From Verrucomicrobiaceae bacterium E54 (lineage in GTDB: Bacteria; Verrucomicrobiota; Verrucomicrobiia; Verrucomicrobiales; Akkermansiaceae): a stretch of 64,000 nt of DNA. Below, piece by piece: positions 1-8,153 of the stretch. The stretch covers positions 53,800-117,799 of the forward strand of contig JAKZES010000011.1 in the NCBI GenBank assembly GCA_022548915.1, read 5' to 3'. The position numbers and the translations under genes are program-made. A model generated the notes under the pieces. The model ran no database searches. It worked only from the letters and a program-made list of their open reading frames with translations, and was not told where the DNA came from. Positions within the stretch are counted from its first letter, which is position 1, and each line of letters opens with the position of its first letter.

Positions 1-567
1 GAAATGGGGTGCCCGGTGATCAAGGGCAACCACGACGAGGACACCGCCGGCAATCATTCGCTGGAATCGATGAACCCCGTCGCCGCCACGGCGCTCGAGT
101 GGACCCGCGGGCAGCTCGACGACGAGCAGCGCACCTGGCTGCGGCGCCTGCGGATGGTCCGCCAGATCGAGGACTTCACCGTCGTCCACAGCACCCTCGA
201 CCAGCCGTCGAACTGGAACTACGTGACCAATCGCTTCGACGCGATGTCGAACTTCTCCTACCAGTTCACCCAGGTCTGCTTTCACGGGCACACCCACGTG
301 CCGCGGGTCTACATCAAGGACGGCAAGGTCCGCGAGGTCCCGGCCGAATCGATCGTGATCGAGCCGGGCTCCAAGTACTTCATCAACGTCGGTTCGGTCG
401 GCCAGCCGCGCGACGGCGACTGGCGGGCCTGCTACGCGATCTACGACCTCGCCCACAAGCTCGTCGTCTTCCGCCGGATCGAGTACGACATCGAGACGAC
501 GCAGCGAAAGATCCGCGAGGCCGACCTGCCGCCGATGCTCGCCGAACGCCTCGCCGACGGCAGGTAG
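1..567 (+). CDS. Metallophosphoesterase, C-terminal part (5' end outside window)
   Basis: The reading frame is open from base 1, so the gene starts upstream of the window. What remains is about 188 residues. It carries GNHDE near the start, the metal-binding GNH[DE] motif of calcineurin-like phosphoesterases, and GHTHVPRVY further on, the conserved histidine pair of the last metal-binding block. FINVGSVGQPRDGDWRACY is the usual tail of bacterial YfcE/ApaH-like members. The missing N-terminus should hold the DxH and GD motifs. The substrate cannot be told from this part; small cytosolic phosphodiesterases of this type act on diverse phosphoesters. A Nudix gene follows 94 bases downstream on the same strand, so the two may be co-transcribed. 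Confidence 0.85.
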   Translation, partial: EMGCPVIKGNHDEDTAGNHSLESMNPVAATALEWTRGQLDDEQRTWLRRLRMVRQIEDFTVVHSTLDQPSNWNYVTNRFDAMSNFSYQFTQVCFHGHTHVPRVYIKDGKVREVPAESIVIEPGSKYFINVGSVGQPRDGDWRACYAIYDLAHKLVVFRRIEYDIETTQRKIREADLPPMLAERLADGR

Positions 568-661
568 GGGCGGGCGTCCCGGCCCGACCATTCCCTTTCC
601 CCCGGCGCGCAGCGCCGCATCCCGTTTGGCACTTGGAACTTCTCCCTTGGAACTTCGGCCC

Positions 662-1057
662 ATGATCGACGTCGTCGCCGGCCTCATCGAGGACGGCACG
701 GGCCGCCTGCTCGCCTGCCGGCGGCCGGAGGGGAAGCACCTCGGTGGCAAGTGGGAGTTTCCCGGGGGAAAGGTCGAGGCCGGCGAAACCCCGGACCACG
801 CCCTCGTCCGCGAGCTCCGCGAGGAACTGGAGATCACCGTCGAGGTCGGCGAGGCGCTCACACCCGTCGTCCACGACTACGGCCGCGGCCCGATCCGGCT
901 CATCCCGCTGCGGTGCACCATCGCGGAGGGCCGTCCCCAACCGCACGAACACAGCGAGATCCGCTGGTGCCCCACCGAAGAGCTGCATCAACTCGACCTC
1001 GCCGCCGCCGACCTCCCCATCCTCGCCGAATGGACCGCCCGCGCCCGCCGTCCGTAG
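662..1057 (+). CDS. mutT: MutT-like Nudix hydrolase (probable 8-oxo-dGTP diphosphatase)
   Basis: A 131-residue protein, the usual size of MutT. The Nudix box is intact: GGKVEAGETPDHALVREL followed by REELEI fits Gx5Ex7REUxEExGU apart from the last Gly. It is preceded by GKWEFPGGK, the typical MutT context. The family hydrolyses nucleoside diphosphates linked to another group; MutT members remove 8-oxo-dGTP from the nucleotide pool. I chose ATG 662 (MIDVVAGLI) because the frame open upstream (a TTG at 626) adds 12 residues with no family match. A related cytosolic Nudix substrate is possible, so the symbol is by resemblance only. Confidence 0.85.
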   Translation: MIDVVAGLIEDGTGRLLACRRPEGKHLGGKWEFPGGKVEAGETPDHALVRELREELEITVEVGEALTPVVHDYGRGPIRLIPLRCTIAEGRPQPHEHSEIRWCPTEELHQLDLAAADLPILAEWTARARRP

Positions 1058-1100
1058 GCGGAATCCCGAGGATCCGGCGACGGCGTTCTCGCTGGCCCGG

Positions 1101-2375
1101 TCACTCCCCCGGCACGATCTTCCAGATCCGACCATCCTTGCCGCGCGGGGTGTTGGAGTCGTTGGAGAGGACGTAGATCTCGCCGTCGCGGTCCTTGGCG
1201 AAGCCGGTGATCCAGGCGTCCTTTTCCCCGGGTGCACCACCACCCGGCAAGAGCTTGCTGGCCCATTCGCCCTCGTCGCTGGTCTCGGCGACGAAAAGTC
1301 CGTATTTCGGCCCCGCCCAGCTCATCGCCCAGTCGGCGTAAAGGTAGCGCCCTTGCAGGCCCTTGATGGCGGAGCCGCGGTAGACGTGGCCACCGGTGAT
1401 GCTGATCCCCATCGCGGGAAATTCGCCGAAGCCCACGTTGTGGGGGTAGGCGATCACCGGATGGACGGTGTCGCCCGGGGAGGTCGCGCGCGAGGCATCG
1501 AGCGTGATCGATTCCCCCGGGCTCTGCTGGTCGAAGGGGGCGAAGCCCTCGAAACGGGGCCAGCCGTAGTTGGCGCCGGAGCGGATGACGTTGACCTCCT
1601 CGAACCGGTTCTGCCCGACATCGGCGAAGATCATGCGGTCCCCGTCGACCGTGAGGCCCCACGGATTGCGCACGCCCCAGGCGAAAATCTCGTCCTTCCC
1701 GGGTTTCCCGACCAGCGGGTTGTCAGCGGGGATGGCGTAGCCTTCGTCGGCATCGACATCGATGCGCAGGATCTTGCCGAGCAGGGTGTCGAGCGACTGG
1801 CCGTTGCCGCCCTCGGCGTGGCCGTCGGCGAGGTCGTTCGCCGCGCCGCCGTCGCCGACGCAGATATAGAGATGGCCGTCGGGCCCGAAGGCGATGCTGC
1901 CGCTGTTGTGATTCCACTGCGGCTCGTGGATTTCCAGAAGCACCCGCTCCGAGTCCGGATCCGCCTTGGAGCCGTCGGCACTCGTCTGGAATTCGGAGAG
2001 CCGCATGGTGTGGTCGAAGCCCTCGGGCGCCCCATCGGCCAGGGGCGTGCCGAAGTAGAGGTAGAAGCGGCGGTTATTCTCGAACTCGGGGTGGAGCGCA
2101 AAGCCGAGCAGGCCGCGTTCGTCGAAGCCCTCCCGCACCCAGTCGAGTCGCGAGCGGAGGTCGAGGAAGGCCTCGCCCCGGGTGCCTCCCTTTTCCGACA
2201 GGAAGGAGATCAGACCTGCCTGCTCACCGATCAGGAAGGCCCGGTCGCCCGACTGGTAGGGGACCATGAAGACCGGCCCGCTGAGCTGCTTGGCGAAAGC
2301 CTGAAGCTGGATTTCGGGGAGGGCTTTCGCAGCGGAAATGCCGGCGAGGGCGGCGAGCAGGAGCATGGCCTTCAT
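1101..2375 (-). CDS. Secreted PQQ-dependent sugar dehydrogenase (glucose/sorbosone dehydrogenase family)
   Basis: 424 residues with a signal peptide (MKAMLLLAALAGISAAKA) and a six-bladed propeller of the GSDH/Yli type. Family landmarks include HNSGSIAFGPDGHLYICVGD, LLGKILRIDVD, WGVRNPWGLTVD and NYGWPRFEG. These secreted enzymes oxidise aldoses using a PQQ cofactor held in the propeller centre; some relatives lack demonstrated PQQ activity. The start is placed at ATG 2375 because the 12 extra residues upstream precede a clean signal peptide. The gene runs convergent to the mutT-like gene, with 43 bases between the stops. The DUF4136 lipoprotein gene lies just upstream on the same strand. Confidence 0.85.
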   Translation of the reverse strand: MKAMLLLAALAGISAAKALPEIQLQAFAKQLSGPVFMVPYQSGDRAFLIGEQAGLISFLSEKGGTRGEAFLDLRSRLDWVREGFDERGLLGFALHPEFENNRRFYLYFGTPLADGAPEGFDHTMRLSEFQTSADGSKADPDSERVLLEIHEPQWNHNSGSIAFGPDGHLYICVGDGGAANDLADGHAEGGNGQSLDTLLGKILRIDVDADEGYAIPADNPLVGKPGKDEIFAWGVRNPWGLTVDGDRMIFADVGQNRFEEVNVIRSGANYGWPRFEGFAPFDQQSPGESITLDASRATSPGDTVHPVIAYPHNVGFGEFPAMGISITGGHVYRGSAIKGLQGRYLYADWAMSWAGPKYGLFVAETSDEGEWASKLLPGGGAPGEKDAWITGFAKDRDGEIYVLSNDSNTPRGKDGRIWKIVPGE

Positions 2376-2462
2376 GGGAGCGAAGCTCGGGCCACCACGA
2401 CCCCGGCGCAACCGGAAACCCCGCCGACCGGTATCGGGCGAGGTTTCCGTGCTGTCCCTGGC

Positions 2463-3053
2463 TCAGCTTCCGGCCCGTGGGAATCCCTTGAGCAGGCGCC
2501 GGGCAAGCTCGCGGGCATCATCCTGCTGCATGAGTTCGCTGCGCGAATCGTCCACCCGGACGACCCCCTTGCCGCGCCACACCTCCTTGTCGGTGGTCGG
2601 TTCCGAGACCAGAAAGCGGACCCCGATCTGTGTCTCGGACTTGAGGTAGCCGCTGCTGACGCCCGATCCCGCCGAGGTGGCGGCGAGCCAGGAAGCTCCT
2701 TCGTCACCCGGGACGTAGCGCGACTCGTAGGTCGGGCTGCCGCCGACCGAGCGGTAGCCGGGCATCCGCAGGCCGCGGGCGTAGAGAAAGAGGTCGGGCG
2801 TGCCGCGAACCGACAGTCGGTAGCCCCGGTTGGTCATGATTCTGTCCGCCTCGTCGGTGAATGCCTTTCGAAGCGCGCGGTCCTTCTGGGTGAAGTCCTT
2901 CGCCGCCTGCCGGTCGAGTGGAACCCAGGCGTAGGTTTTGTAATTCGAGAAGTCGGCACCTTCCGCCGGATAGGCTTCGACGTCGAGTGAGGTGGAAAAG
3001 CAGGAGGTCAGGGCGATGGAGGCACCGGCAGCAAGGATGGGGAGCAGTTTCAT
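2463..3053 (-). CDS. DUF4136-family lipoprotein
   Basis: 196 residues. The N-terminus MKLLPILAAGASIALTSC is a lipoprotein signal with the lipobox LTSC. The sequence FSNYKTYAWVP, followed by a helical stretch and a Y/F-rich beta region, is typical of DUF4136 proteins, which are predicted envelope lipoproteins of unknown function. It is divergent from the GH42 gene, sharing a 159-base intergenic region that should hold both promoters. The sugar dehydrogenase gene follows 87 bases downstream. Function is not known; the family call rests on overall pattern and I rate it fairly high. Confidence 0.75.
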   Translation of the reverse strand: MKLLPILAAGASIALTSCFSTSLDVEAYPAEGADFSNYKTYAWVPLDRQAAKDFTQKDRALRKAFTDEADRIMTNRGYRLSVRGTPDLFLYARGLRMPGYRSVGGSPTYESRYVPGDEGASWLAATSAGSGVSSGYLKSETQIGVRFLVSEPTTDKEVWRGKGVVRVDDSRSELMQQDDARELARRLLKGFPRAGS

Positions 3054-3212
3054 GATTCTTCTGACGAACTAGTGGGAGAAAATCGACCTTTGGTCAAGGA
3101 CCCCACCCGATTCCCGTGCCGGACCCGGAAGCCCGCATCGGGTGCCGGGGGCGGGAGCGCTCGAGACAAGACGCCCGCTTGTGATCGACGGGATTTTCGC
3201 CCACCCTCCGAT

Positions 3213-5315
3213 ATGCGCATGAGGTCCGCGATTCTACTGGGGCTGCTGCTGGCGGCCGTCTGGAGCCCCCGGGGCGGGTTTGCCGACGAAGCGCGTTTCT
3301 TTCCGGAGAAGGGAACGCACTTCGGGGTTTACTACTACCCGGAGCATTGGCCGGAGGAGCAGTGGGAGCGCGACATCCGGCGGGTCGCCGAGCTCGGCTT
3401 CGACTTCATCCACTACGGCGAGTTCGCGTGGGCCCGGCTGGAGCCGGAAGACGGCAAGTTCGACTTCGCGTGGATGGACAAGGCGGTGGCACTCGCCGCC
3501 GACCACGGCCTGAAGGTGCTGATGTCGACGCCTTCGCCCTGCCCGCCGGCCTGGCTGGCCACCGCCCATCCCGAGATCCTGGCGGTCGATCGCAATGGAG
3601 TGCGAGGTCACCACCGGGGCTCGCGGCTGACCGGCTCGCTGGCGAACCCGGTTTACCGGAAGCATGTCGAACGCATCGTGACGAAGCTGGCCGAGCGCTA
3701 CGCCAGGGACGAGCGGGTCTGGGGATGGCAGATCGGCAACGAGCCGCACATCCAGACCGGCGAGGACTACAGCCCGTCGGCCCAGGCGGAGTTCCGCGAG
3801 TGGCTGAAGAGGAAGTATGGCACGGTCGAGGCGCTCAACGAGGCCTGGGGTGCGGCGTTCTGGAGCTACACGCTCGACAATTTCGAGCAGGTTCAAGTCC
3901 CGACTTCGAACCCCCACACCTATCTCGATTTCCAGACCTACACCTCGGAGGAGATCGCCCGCGACCTGGGCGACCAGGCGGCGATCGTGCGCCGGCACGG
4001 GGACGGCAGGCAGTGGATCACCACCAACTACGCCTACTATCAGGGACTGGAGAATGTGAATCCCTTCCTCACCCGCGACACGCTCGATTTTGCCTCGCAC
4101 ACGATGTACCTGACCCACAACCGCAAGAACTCCTCGGGCGACTCGCTGGCGCATCGCTTGGGCTGCGGCATGGAATACAGCCTGGGCGAGGAACTGGCGG
4201 CGTCGGTCAGCGGCTACACCGGCATCATGGAACTGCAGCCGGGCCAGATCAACTGGGGCCGGTTCAATGCCATGCCGATGCCCGGAGCGGTGCGCATGTG
4301 GGTCTGGCACGCCTTTGGCATGGGGGAGCGTTTCGTCTGTACCTACCGGTTCCGCCAGCCGCTTTTCGGCATGGAGCAGTTCCACCACGGCATCATGCAG
4401 ACCGATGGCGTCAGCGTGAGCCATGGTGGAAAGGACTTCGTCAGGGCGGTGGCGGAGATCAACCGGCTCGAGGAGAAGCTCGATCCCTCCGCCGAGAACG
4501 AATTCGTCAACCGCAGCCGCACGGCGCTGCTGTGGAGCAACCGCAACCTGCTCGACATCGAGCGCTACCCGCACCACCAGGATTGGGATACCTGGCAGCA
4601 CATCTACACCTACTACCAGGGGCTCAAGCGGATGGGGGTGAATGTGGTCTTTGTCGGCGACGGGGATGATTTCGATCCGGCAGGCACCCCCTTCATGGTG
4701 GTGCCGGCCTATCAGATGATGAGCCGGGAGCTGGTGGGCAAGCTGGAGGACTATGTCGCGAAGGGCGGCCACCTGATCATCAGCACCCGCTCGGGTCTCA
4801 AGGACGACAAGGGCCACCTGTGGGAGGCGAAGATCCAACAGCCGATCTGGAACCTGATCGGCGGCGAGATCGAGTACTACGACCACCTGCCCGCCAACCG
4901 GCCCGGCAAGGTGGCTTTCGGCGGGAAGTCCTACCCGTGGCACACCTGGGGCACGGTGGTGAAGCCGGGCAGCACGGTGGAGTCGTGGGGGACCTATGAG
5001 GACCAGTTCTACGAGGGGGCGTCCGCCATCCTTCACCGGGATCCGGGCAAGGGCAGCGTGACCTATGTGGGCGCTTGGTCGGACGACTGGGAACTCGAAT
5101 ACGATCTCCTGCGCCGGGTTTATGGCAAGGAACTCGGGAAGCTTCCCTTCGACCTGCCGCCGTATGTCTTTGTCCACTACCGGCAGGGTCTTTGGGTGGC
5201 CGTCAATTACACCGATCAGATGATCGATGTGCCGGCGGGCGGGGGAGCGGAGTGGTTGTTGGGAGGGCGGGAACTGCCGCCGGCCGGAGTGAGTGTGTGG
5301 CGGGCCGGGCCGTGA
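3213..5315 (+). CDS. Secreted GH42 beta-galactosidase
   Basis: About 700 residues with a signal peptide (MRMRSAILLGLLLAAVWS). The mature start FGVYYYPEHWPEEQWERDI is the hallmark of GH42, followed by HYGEFAWARLEPEDGKFDF. The general acid/base Glu lies in QIGNEPHIQ (near residue 177) and the nucleophile Glu in GIMELQPGQINW (near residue 340). The middle holds the trimerisation-like domain (FDPAGTPFMVVPAYQMM, GGHLIISTRSG). GH42 enzymes remove terminal beta-galactose from oligo- or polysaccharides. ATG 3213 is preferred over the longer frame from 3072, which adds a residue run with no signal character; a second ATG lies at 3219. Unlike most cytosolic GH42 enzymes this one looks exported. Confidence 0.92.
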   Translation: MRMRSAILLGLLLAAVWSPRGGFADEARFFPEKGTHFGVYYYPEHWPEEQWERDIRRVAELGFDFIHYGEFAWARLEPEDGKFDFAWMDKAVALAADHGLKVLMSTPSPCPPAWLATAHPEILAVDRNGVRGHHRGSRLTGSLANPVYRKHVERIVTKLAERYARDERVWGWQIGNEPHIQTGEDYSPSAQAEFREWLKRKYGTVEALNEAWGAAFWSYTLDNFEQVQVPTSNPHTYLDFQTYTSEEIARDLGDQAAIVRRHGDGRQWITTNYAYYQGLENVNPFLTRDTLDFASHTMYLTHNRKNSSGDSLAHRLGCGMEYSLGEELAASVSGYTGIMELQPGQINWGRFNAMPMPGAVRMWVWHAFGMGERFVCTYRFRQPLFGMEQFHHGIMQTDGVSVSHGGKDFVRAVAEINRLEEKLDPSAENEFVNRSRTALLWSNRNLLDIERYPHHQDWDTWQHIYTYYQGLKRMGVNVVFVGDGDDFDPAGTPFMVVPAYQMMSRELVGKLEDYVAKGGHLIISTRSGLKDDKGHLWEAKIQQPIWNLIGGEIEYYDHLPANRPGKVAFGGKSYPWHTWGTVVKPGSTVESWGTYEDQFYEGASAILHRDPGKGSVTYVGAWSDDWELEYDLLRRVYGKELGKLPFDLPPYVFVHYRQGLWVAVNYTDQMIDVPAGGGAEWLLGGRELPPAGVSVWRAGP

Positions 5316-5454
5316 ACTTGTCCGACCTCCGCTCTGCGGCCAACCGGCCCGGACTTCGGATTTCGGCAGTTTTTTCTTCTCGCGACTCCCCCGCCACCTA
5401 GGCTCGGGAATCGTGCCTGACGAGGGCTCGTGAATTGACCAACATCCCCCAGCC

Positions 5455-7752
5455 ATGAAAACACCTCTGCTGACCCTGCCACTGCTTGCCTTTTCGGCTC
5501 ACGCCTTTGCCGGCCCGGAGCCGCCGAATACCGAAGGACCACCGCCCGTCATCAGCCTGCCCTTCGTGCCGACCAACATCAGCGGCGACGGCACCGCGGT
5601 CGTCGGCCCGGACTTCTTCGAATTGATCAACAACGAACCTCCCCCGCCGGATTCACTCACCGCCAGCTACTGGACCTTTGAGAGCGGAACCGTGGAGCTC
5701 TTCCCGCGGGGAGCCGTTTTCGGGGTCGATGCCAGGCCTCTTGGAATCAGCCGGGACGGACGATTTGTCGTGGGCGGTTACCAGACCCTGAACGGCGGCG
5801 GCATGATGGATCTGATGATGAGGCCGGGCTACCTCACCGCTCCCAACGGATTCTGGATCGACCGCCAGACCGGGAATGCGGCGTATCTCTCCGGCCGGGC
5901 ATTCGTTGATGTGAGCGATTCCGGCGATTCCGTCGTCGGCTACAACTTCGAGCCCGTCGTCGATACCGCCCCGCAGTTCGTGACGGACGACCCGATCTCC
6001 GTGAACGTCCTCGGGCCGGGGGTGGCGACCTGGTGGCAGGGGGCGGCCAGCGGTGGCCTGCTCGGCACGGGCACCCCCCTTGGCGCGCTGCCGGGTGTCA
6101 GCTACGGGGCGGACCTCACGGTGACTGCCATGGACGGCGCCGGGACGCGAGCCGTGGGTTCCCAGAGGAACTTCCTGAATGGGGGCGCGAACCTCAATGC
6201 GCTGCAGGCCGGCCCCGTTTCCCGGTCGGTCTACTGGGACCTCGGCGGCCCCGGGTCACCCCAGGCAAATGCCATTCCGCTGCTCGCTTCGGAGGCATCC
6301 TTCATCGAGTCTTTCGCCACCGATATCAGCCGCAATGGAGCCTACATCGTGGGTTCGCAGTATGACGATGATGGGTGGGTCGGCCTGAACCGTCCCTATC
6401 TTTTCACGGTTGCCGACGGAGCACTCACCGAGATCCCGGTCGTCGGTGGATATGCCAGTGGTGTCAGCAACACGGGTCGGGTCGTCGGCAGCGGCTTCAG
6501 GGGGAAGCGCCAGGTCTTCGTAGGCACGGCGCTGACGGCGGCGGACGAGCCGGTCGACCCGCCGTTCCAGGCTTTGGGTGCCTGGGTCTTCGACGAAGAG
6601 GCGGGTCCCCGCACCATCAACGAATGGCTCGCGGACAGCGGGGCAGAGGTCGGCGACGTGTTCTTCCAGACCGCCGACGCCATCAGCGAGGACGGAACCG
6701 TCATCGTCGGCCGCTTCGGCTCGCCGGACAATTATCCCGTGGAGGTGGATGAAGTGGATCCTCCCGGTGACTTCGAGCCGGTCTTCGAAGGTCCCGGCTA
6801 CATCGCCCGCGCCGGAAGTGGCGCGATCAATCCCGCCCAGTTCATTCCCACCTTGCAGGCCGGTGCCCAGCCGGGTCCGCTCAGCTACAACCTGCTGAAC
6901 ATGACCCTTCACGGCGCACACCACGTGCCGCTGCAGATGCGCGGGGCGGACCGCCACGCCTGGATCACCGGGGACTTCGCCCGCAATGATCGCTACGATT
7001 CGGATTCGACACTCGCCGAGGTCGGCGGCGCCATCGATTTGTTCGACCAGCAACTCGTGGCCGGGCTCGGCGTCGGACAAAGCTGGGTGAGCCAGGACCT
7101 GCTCCTTGGCGGCGAGACGGAACTGGATGGCCAGTACGTCCTCGGGGAACTCAGCTTCCGGGCAACCGACACGCCGTTCATCTTCACCCTGACCGGTGCC
7201 TACGGCTCCTGGGATGCGGACGTCGATCGCAACTATTTCAACGGTGGCCTCATCAACACCTCCTTCGGCAAGACGGACGTCACCTCGAGTGCGCTGCGCC
7301 TGCGCGCCGACTGGCTGGACGCGGCACAGCTCCTTGGCTTCGGCATCTCGCCCAAGCTCGAGTACACCGTGACCCGCACCGAGTCCGATGCCTACACCGA
7401 AGTGGGTGGCGGATTCCCGGCGACCTTCAACAGCCAGAGCCAGACGATCCACCAGCTGCGCTACGGCCTGACCGCCGCCCGCCCCGTGCTGCAGGAGAAA
7501 GGTTTGGTCCGTGTTCGTGCCGAAGGGGTTCATCGATTCGATGACAGCGATGCCCGCACCACCGGTACCGTGCTCGGCCTCGGGCCGTTCAACCTGGCCG
7601 GCCGGAGCGTGAAGCAGGACTGGTTCCTCTTCGGTGTCGACTTCGACTACGCCGTCACCGATGCGATCACCTTGACCAGTGGTCTTTCAACCGCGACCAG
7701 CGGCCAGGATCCGGTCTTCGGCGCGACCCTCGGGGCGCTCTTCAGTTTCTGA
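5455..7752 (+). CDS. Autotransporter with HAF-type repeats
   Basis: 765 residues. A signal peptide (MKTPLLTLPLLAFSAHAFA) is followed by a passenger of repeated short strands such as ISRDGRFVVGGYQ, VSDSGDSVVGYNF, ISRNGAYIVGSQYD and ISEDGTVIVGRFG. These match the extracellular HAF-type repeat, an alternating D/N-G-x-x-V-V-G pattern. From about residue 500 (RHAWITGDFARNDRYDSDS) the sequence becomes an autotransporter beta-barrel with amphipathic strands and ends in ...ALFSF with a terminal Phe, as outer-membrane barrels do. It is thus a type V secreted, outer-membrane anchored protein. No protease or adhesin motif is seen in the passenger. A strong intrinsic terminator follows the stop. Confidence 0.85.
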   Translation: MKTPLLTLPLLAFSAHAFAGPEPPNTEGPPPVISLPFVPTNISGDGTAVVGPDFFELINNEPPPPDSLTASYWTFESGTVELFPRGAVFGVDARPLGISRDGRFVVGGYQTLNGGGMMDLMMRPGYLTAPNGFWIDRQTGNAAYLSGRAFVDVSDSGDSVVGYNFEPVVDTAPQFVTDDPISVNVLGPGVATWWQGAASGGLLGTGTPLGALPGVSYGADLTVTAMDGAGTRAVGSQRNFLNGGANLNALQAGPVSRSVYWDLGGPGSPQANAIPLLASEASFIESFATDISRNGAYIVGSQYDDDGWVGLNRPYLFTVADGALTEIPVVGGYASGVSNTGRVVGSGFRGKRQVFVGTALTAADEPVDPPFQALGAWVFDEEAGPRTINEWLADSGAEVGDVFFQTADAISEDGTVIVGRFGSPDNYPVEVDEVDPPGDFEPVFEGPGYIARAGSGAINPAQFIPTLQAGAQPGPLSYNLLNMTLHGAHHVPLQMRGADRHAWITGDFARNDRYDSDSTLAEVGGAIDLFDQQLVAGLGVGQSWVSQDLLLGGETELDGQYVLGELSFRATDTPFIFTLTGAYGSWDADVDRNYFNGGLINTSFGKTDVTSSALRLRADWLDAAQLLGFGISPKLEYTVTRTESDAYTEVGGGFPATFNSQSQTIHQLRYGLTAARPVLQEKGLVRVRAEGVHRFDDSDARTTGTVLGLGPFNLAGRSVKQDWFLFGVDFDYAVTDAITLTSGLSTATSGQDPVFGATLGALFSF

Positions 7753-7772
7753 GGCATCGCAAGGATTGTTCC

Positions 7773-7810
7773 AGGCCGCACCTCCGAAAGGGGTGCGGCC
7801 TTTTCTTTTC
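7773..7810 (+). terminator. Intrinsic terminator after the autotransporter gene
   Basis: A perfect 10-bp stem (aggccgcacc at 7773-7782 with ggtgcggcct at 7792-7801) encloses a 9-base loop and runs directly into ttttcttttc. It sits 21 bases after the autotransporter stop. This is the clearest rho-independent terminator in the window. Confidence 0.88.
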
Positions 7811-7902
7811 CCCGGACGACAAGGGGATCGGCCGGAGGCCCGGTTTCCGCAGAGTGGCGATGCGGCATCGACAGCAAGCCGCCCGGTTCCCATGATTGTG
7901 CG

Positions 7903-8052
7903 ATGAGATACGGGTCATGGGTCCTTTGTTGCCTTTTGTTCGCGGCGTTCACCTCCGGCTGCCTCACCCGGCGCAAGATCACCAAGAGCGACGGCTCGGT
8001 GGAAAAGGAATACATCATCACCCGCCCCTTGAAGAACAAGTTCAAGGACTAG
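7903..8052 (+). CDS. Small lipoprotein of 49 residues
   Basis: A short frame with ATG at 7903 and TAG at 8050-8052. The N-terminus MRYGSWVLCCLLFAAFTSGC is a compact lipoprotein signal with lipobox TSGC, so the mature peptide would be about 30 residues, starting CLTRRKITKSDGSVEKEYII. It lies between the autotransporter terminator and the SASA esterase gene and is on the same strand as both. The charged, lysine-rich mature part with no hydrophobic segment suggests a membrane-tethered periplasmic peptide. No function can be assigned. Coding status is supported by the textbook lipobox and clean boundaries but not by homology I can recall. Confidence 0.6.
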   Translation: MRYGSWVLCCLLFAAFTSGCLTRRKITKSDGSVEKEYIITRPLKNKFKD

Positions 8053-8153
8053 ACCCCGGATCGCCAGGCGAACGAAATCCGACTGATTCGGAAGCGGGTT
8101 CCGGAAAGGATTCTCCCGCCCGACGGTATGTATCGAGGTTGATCCGACCATCC

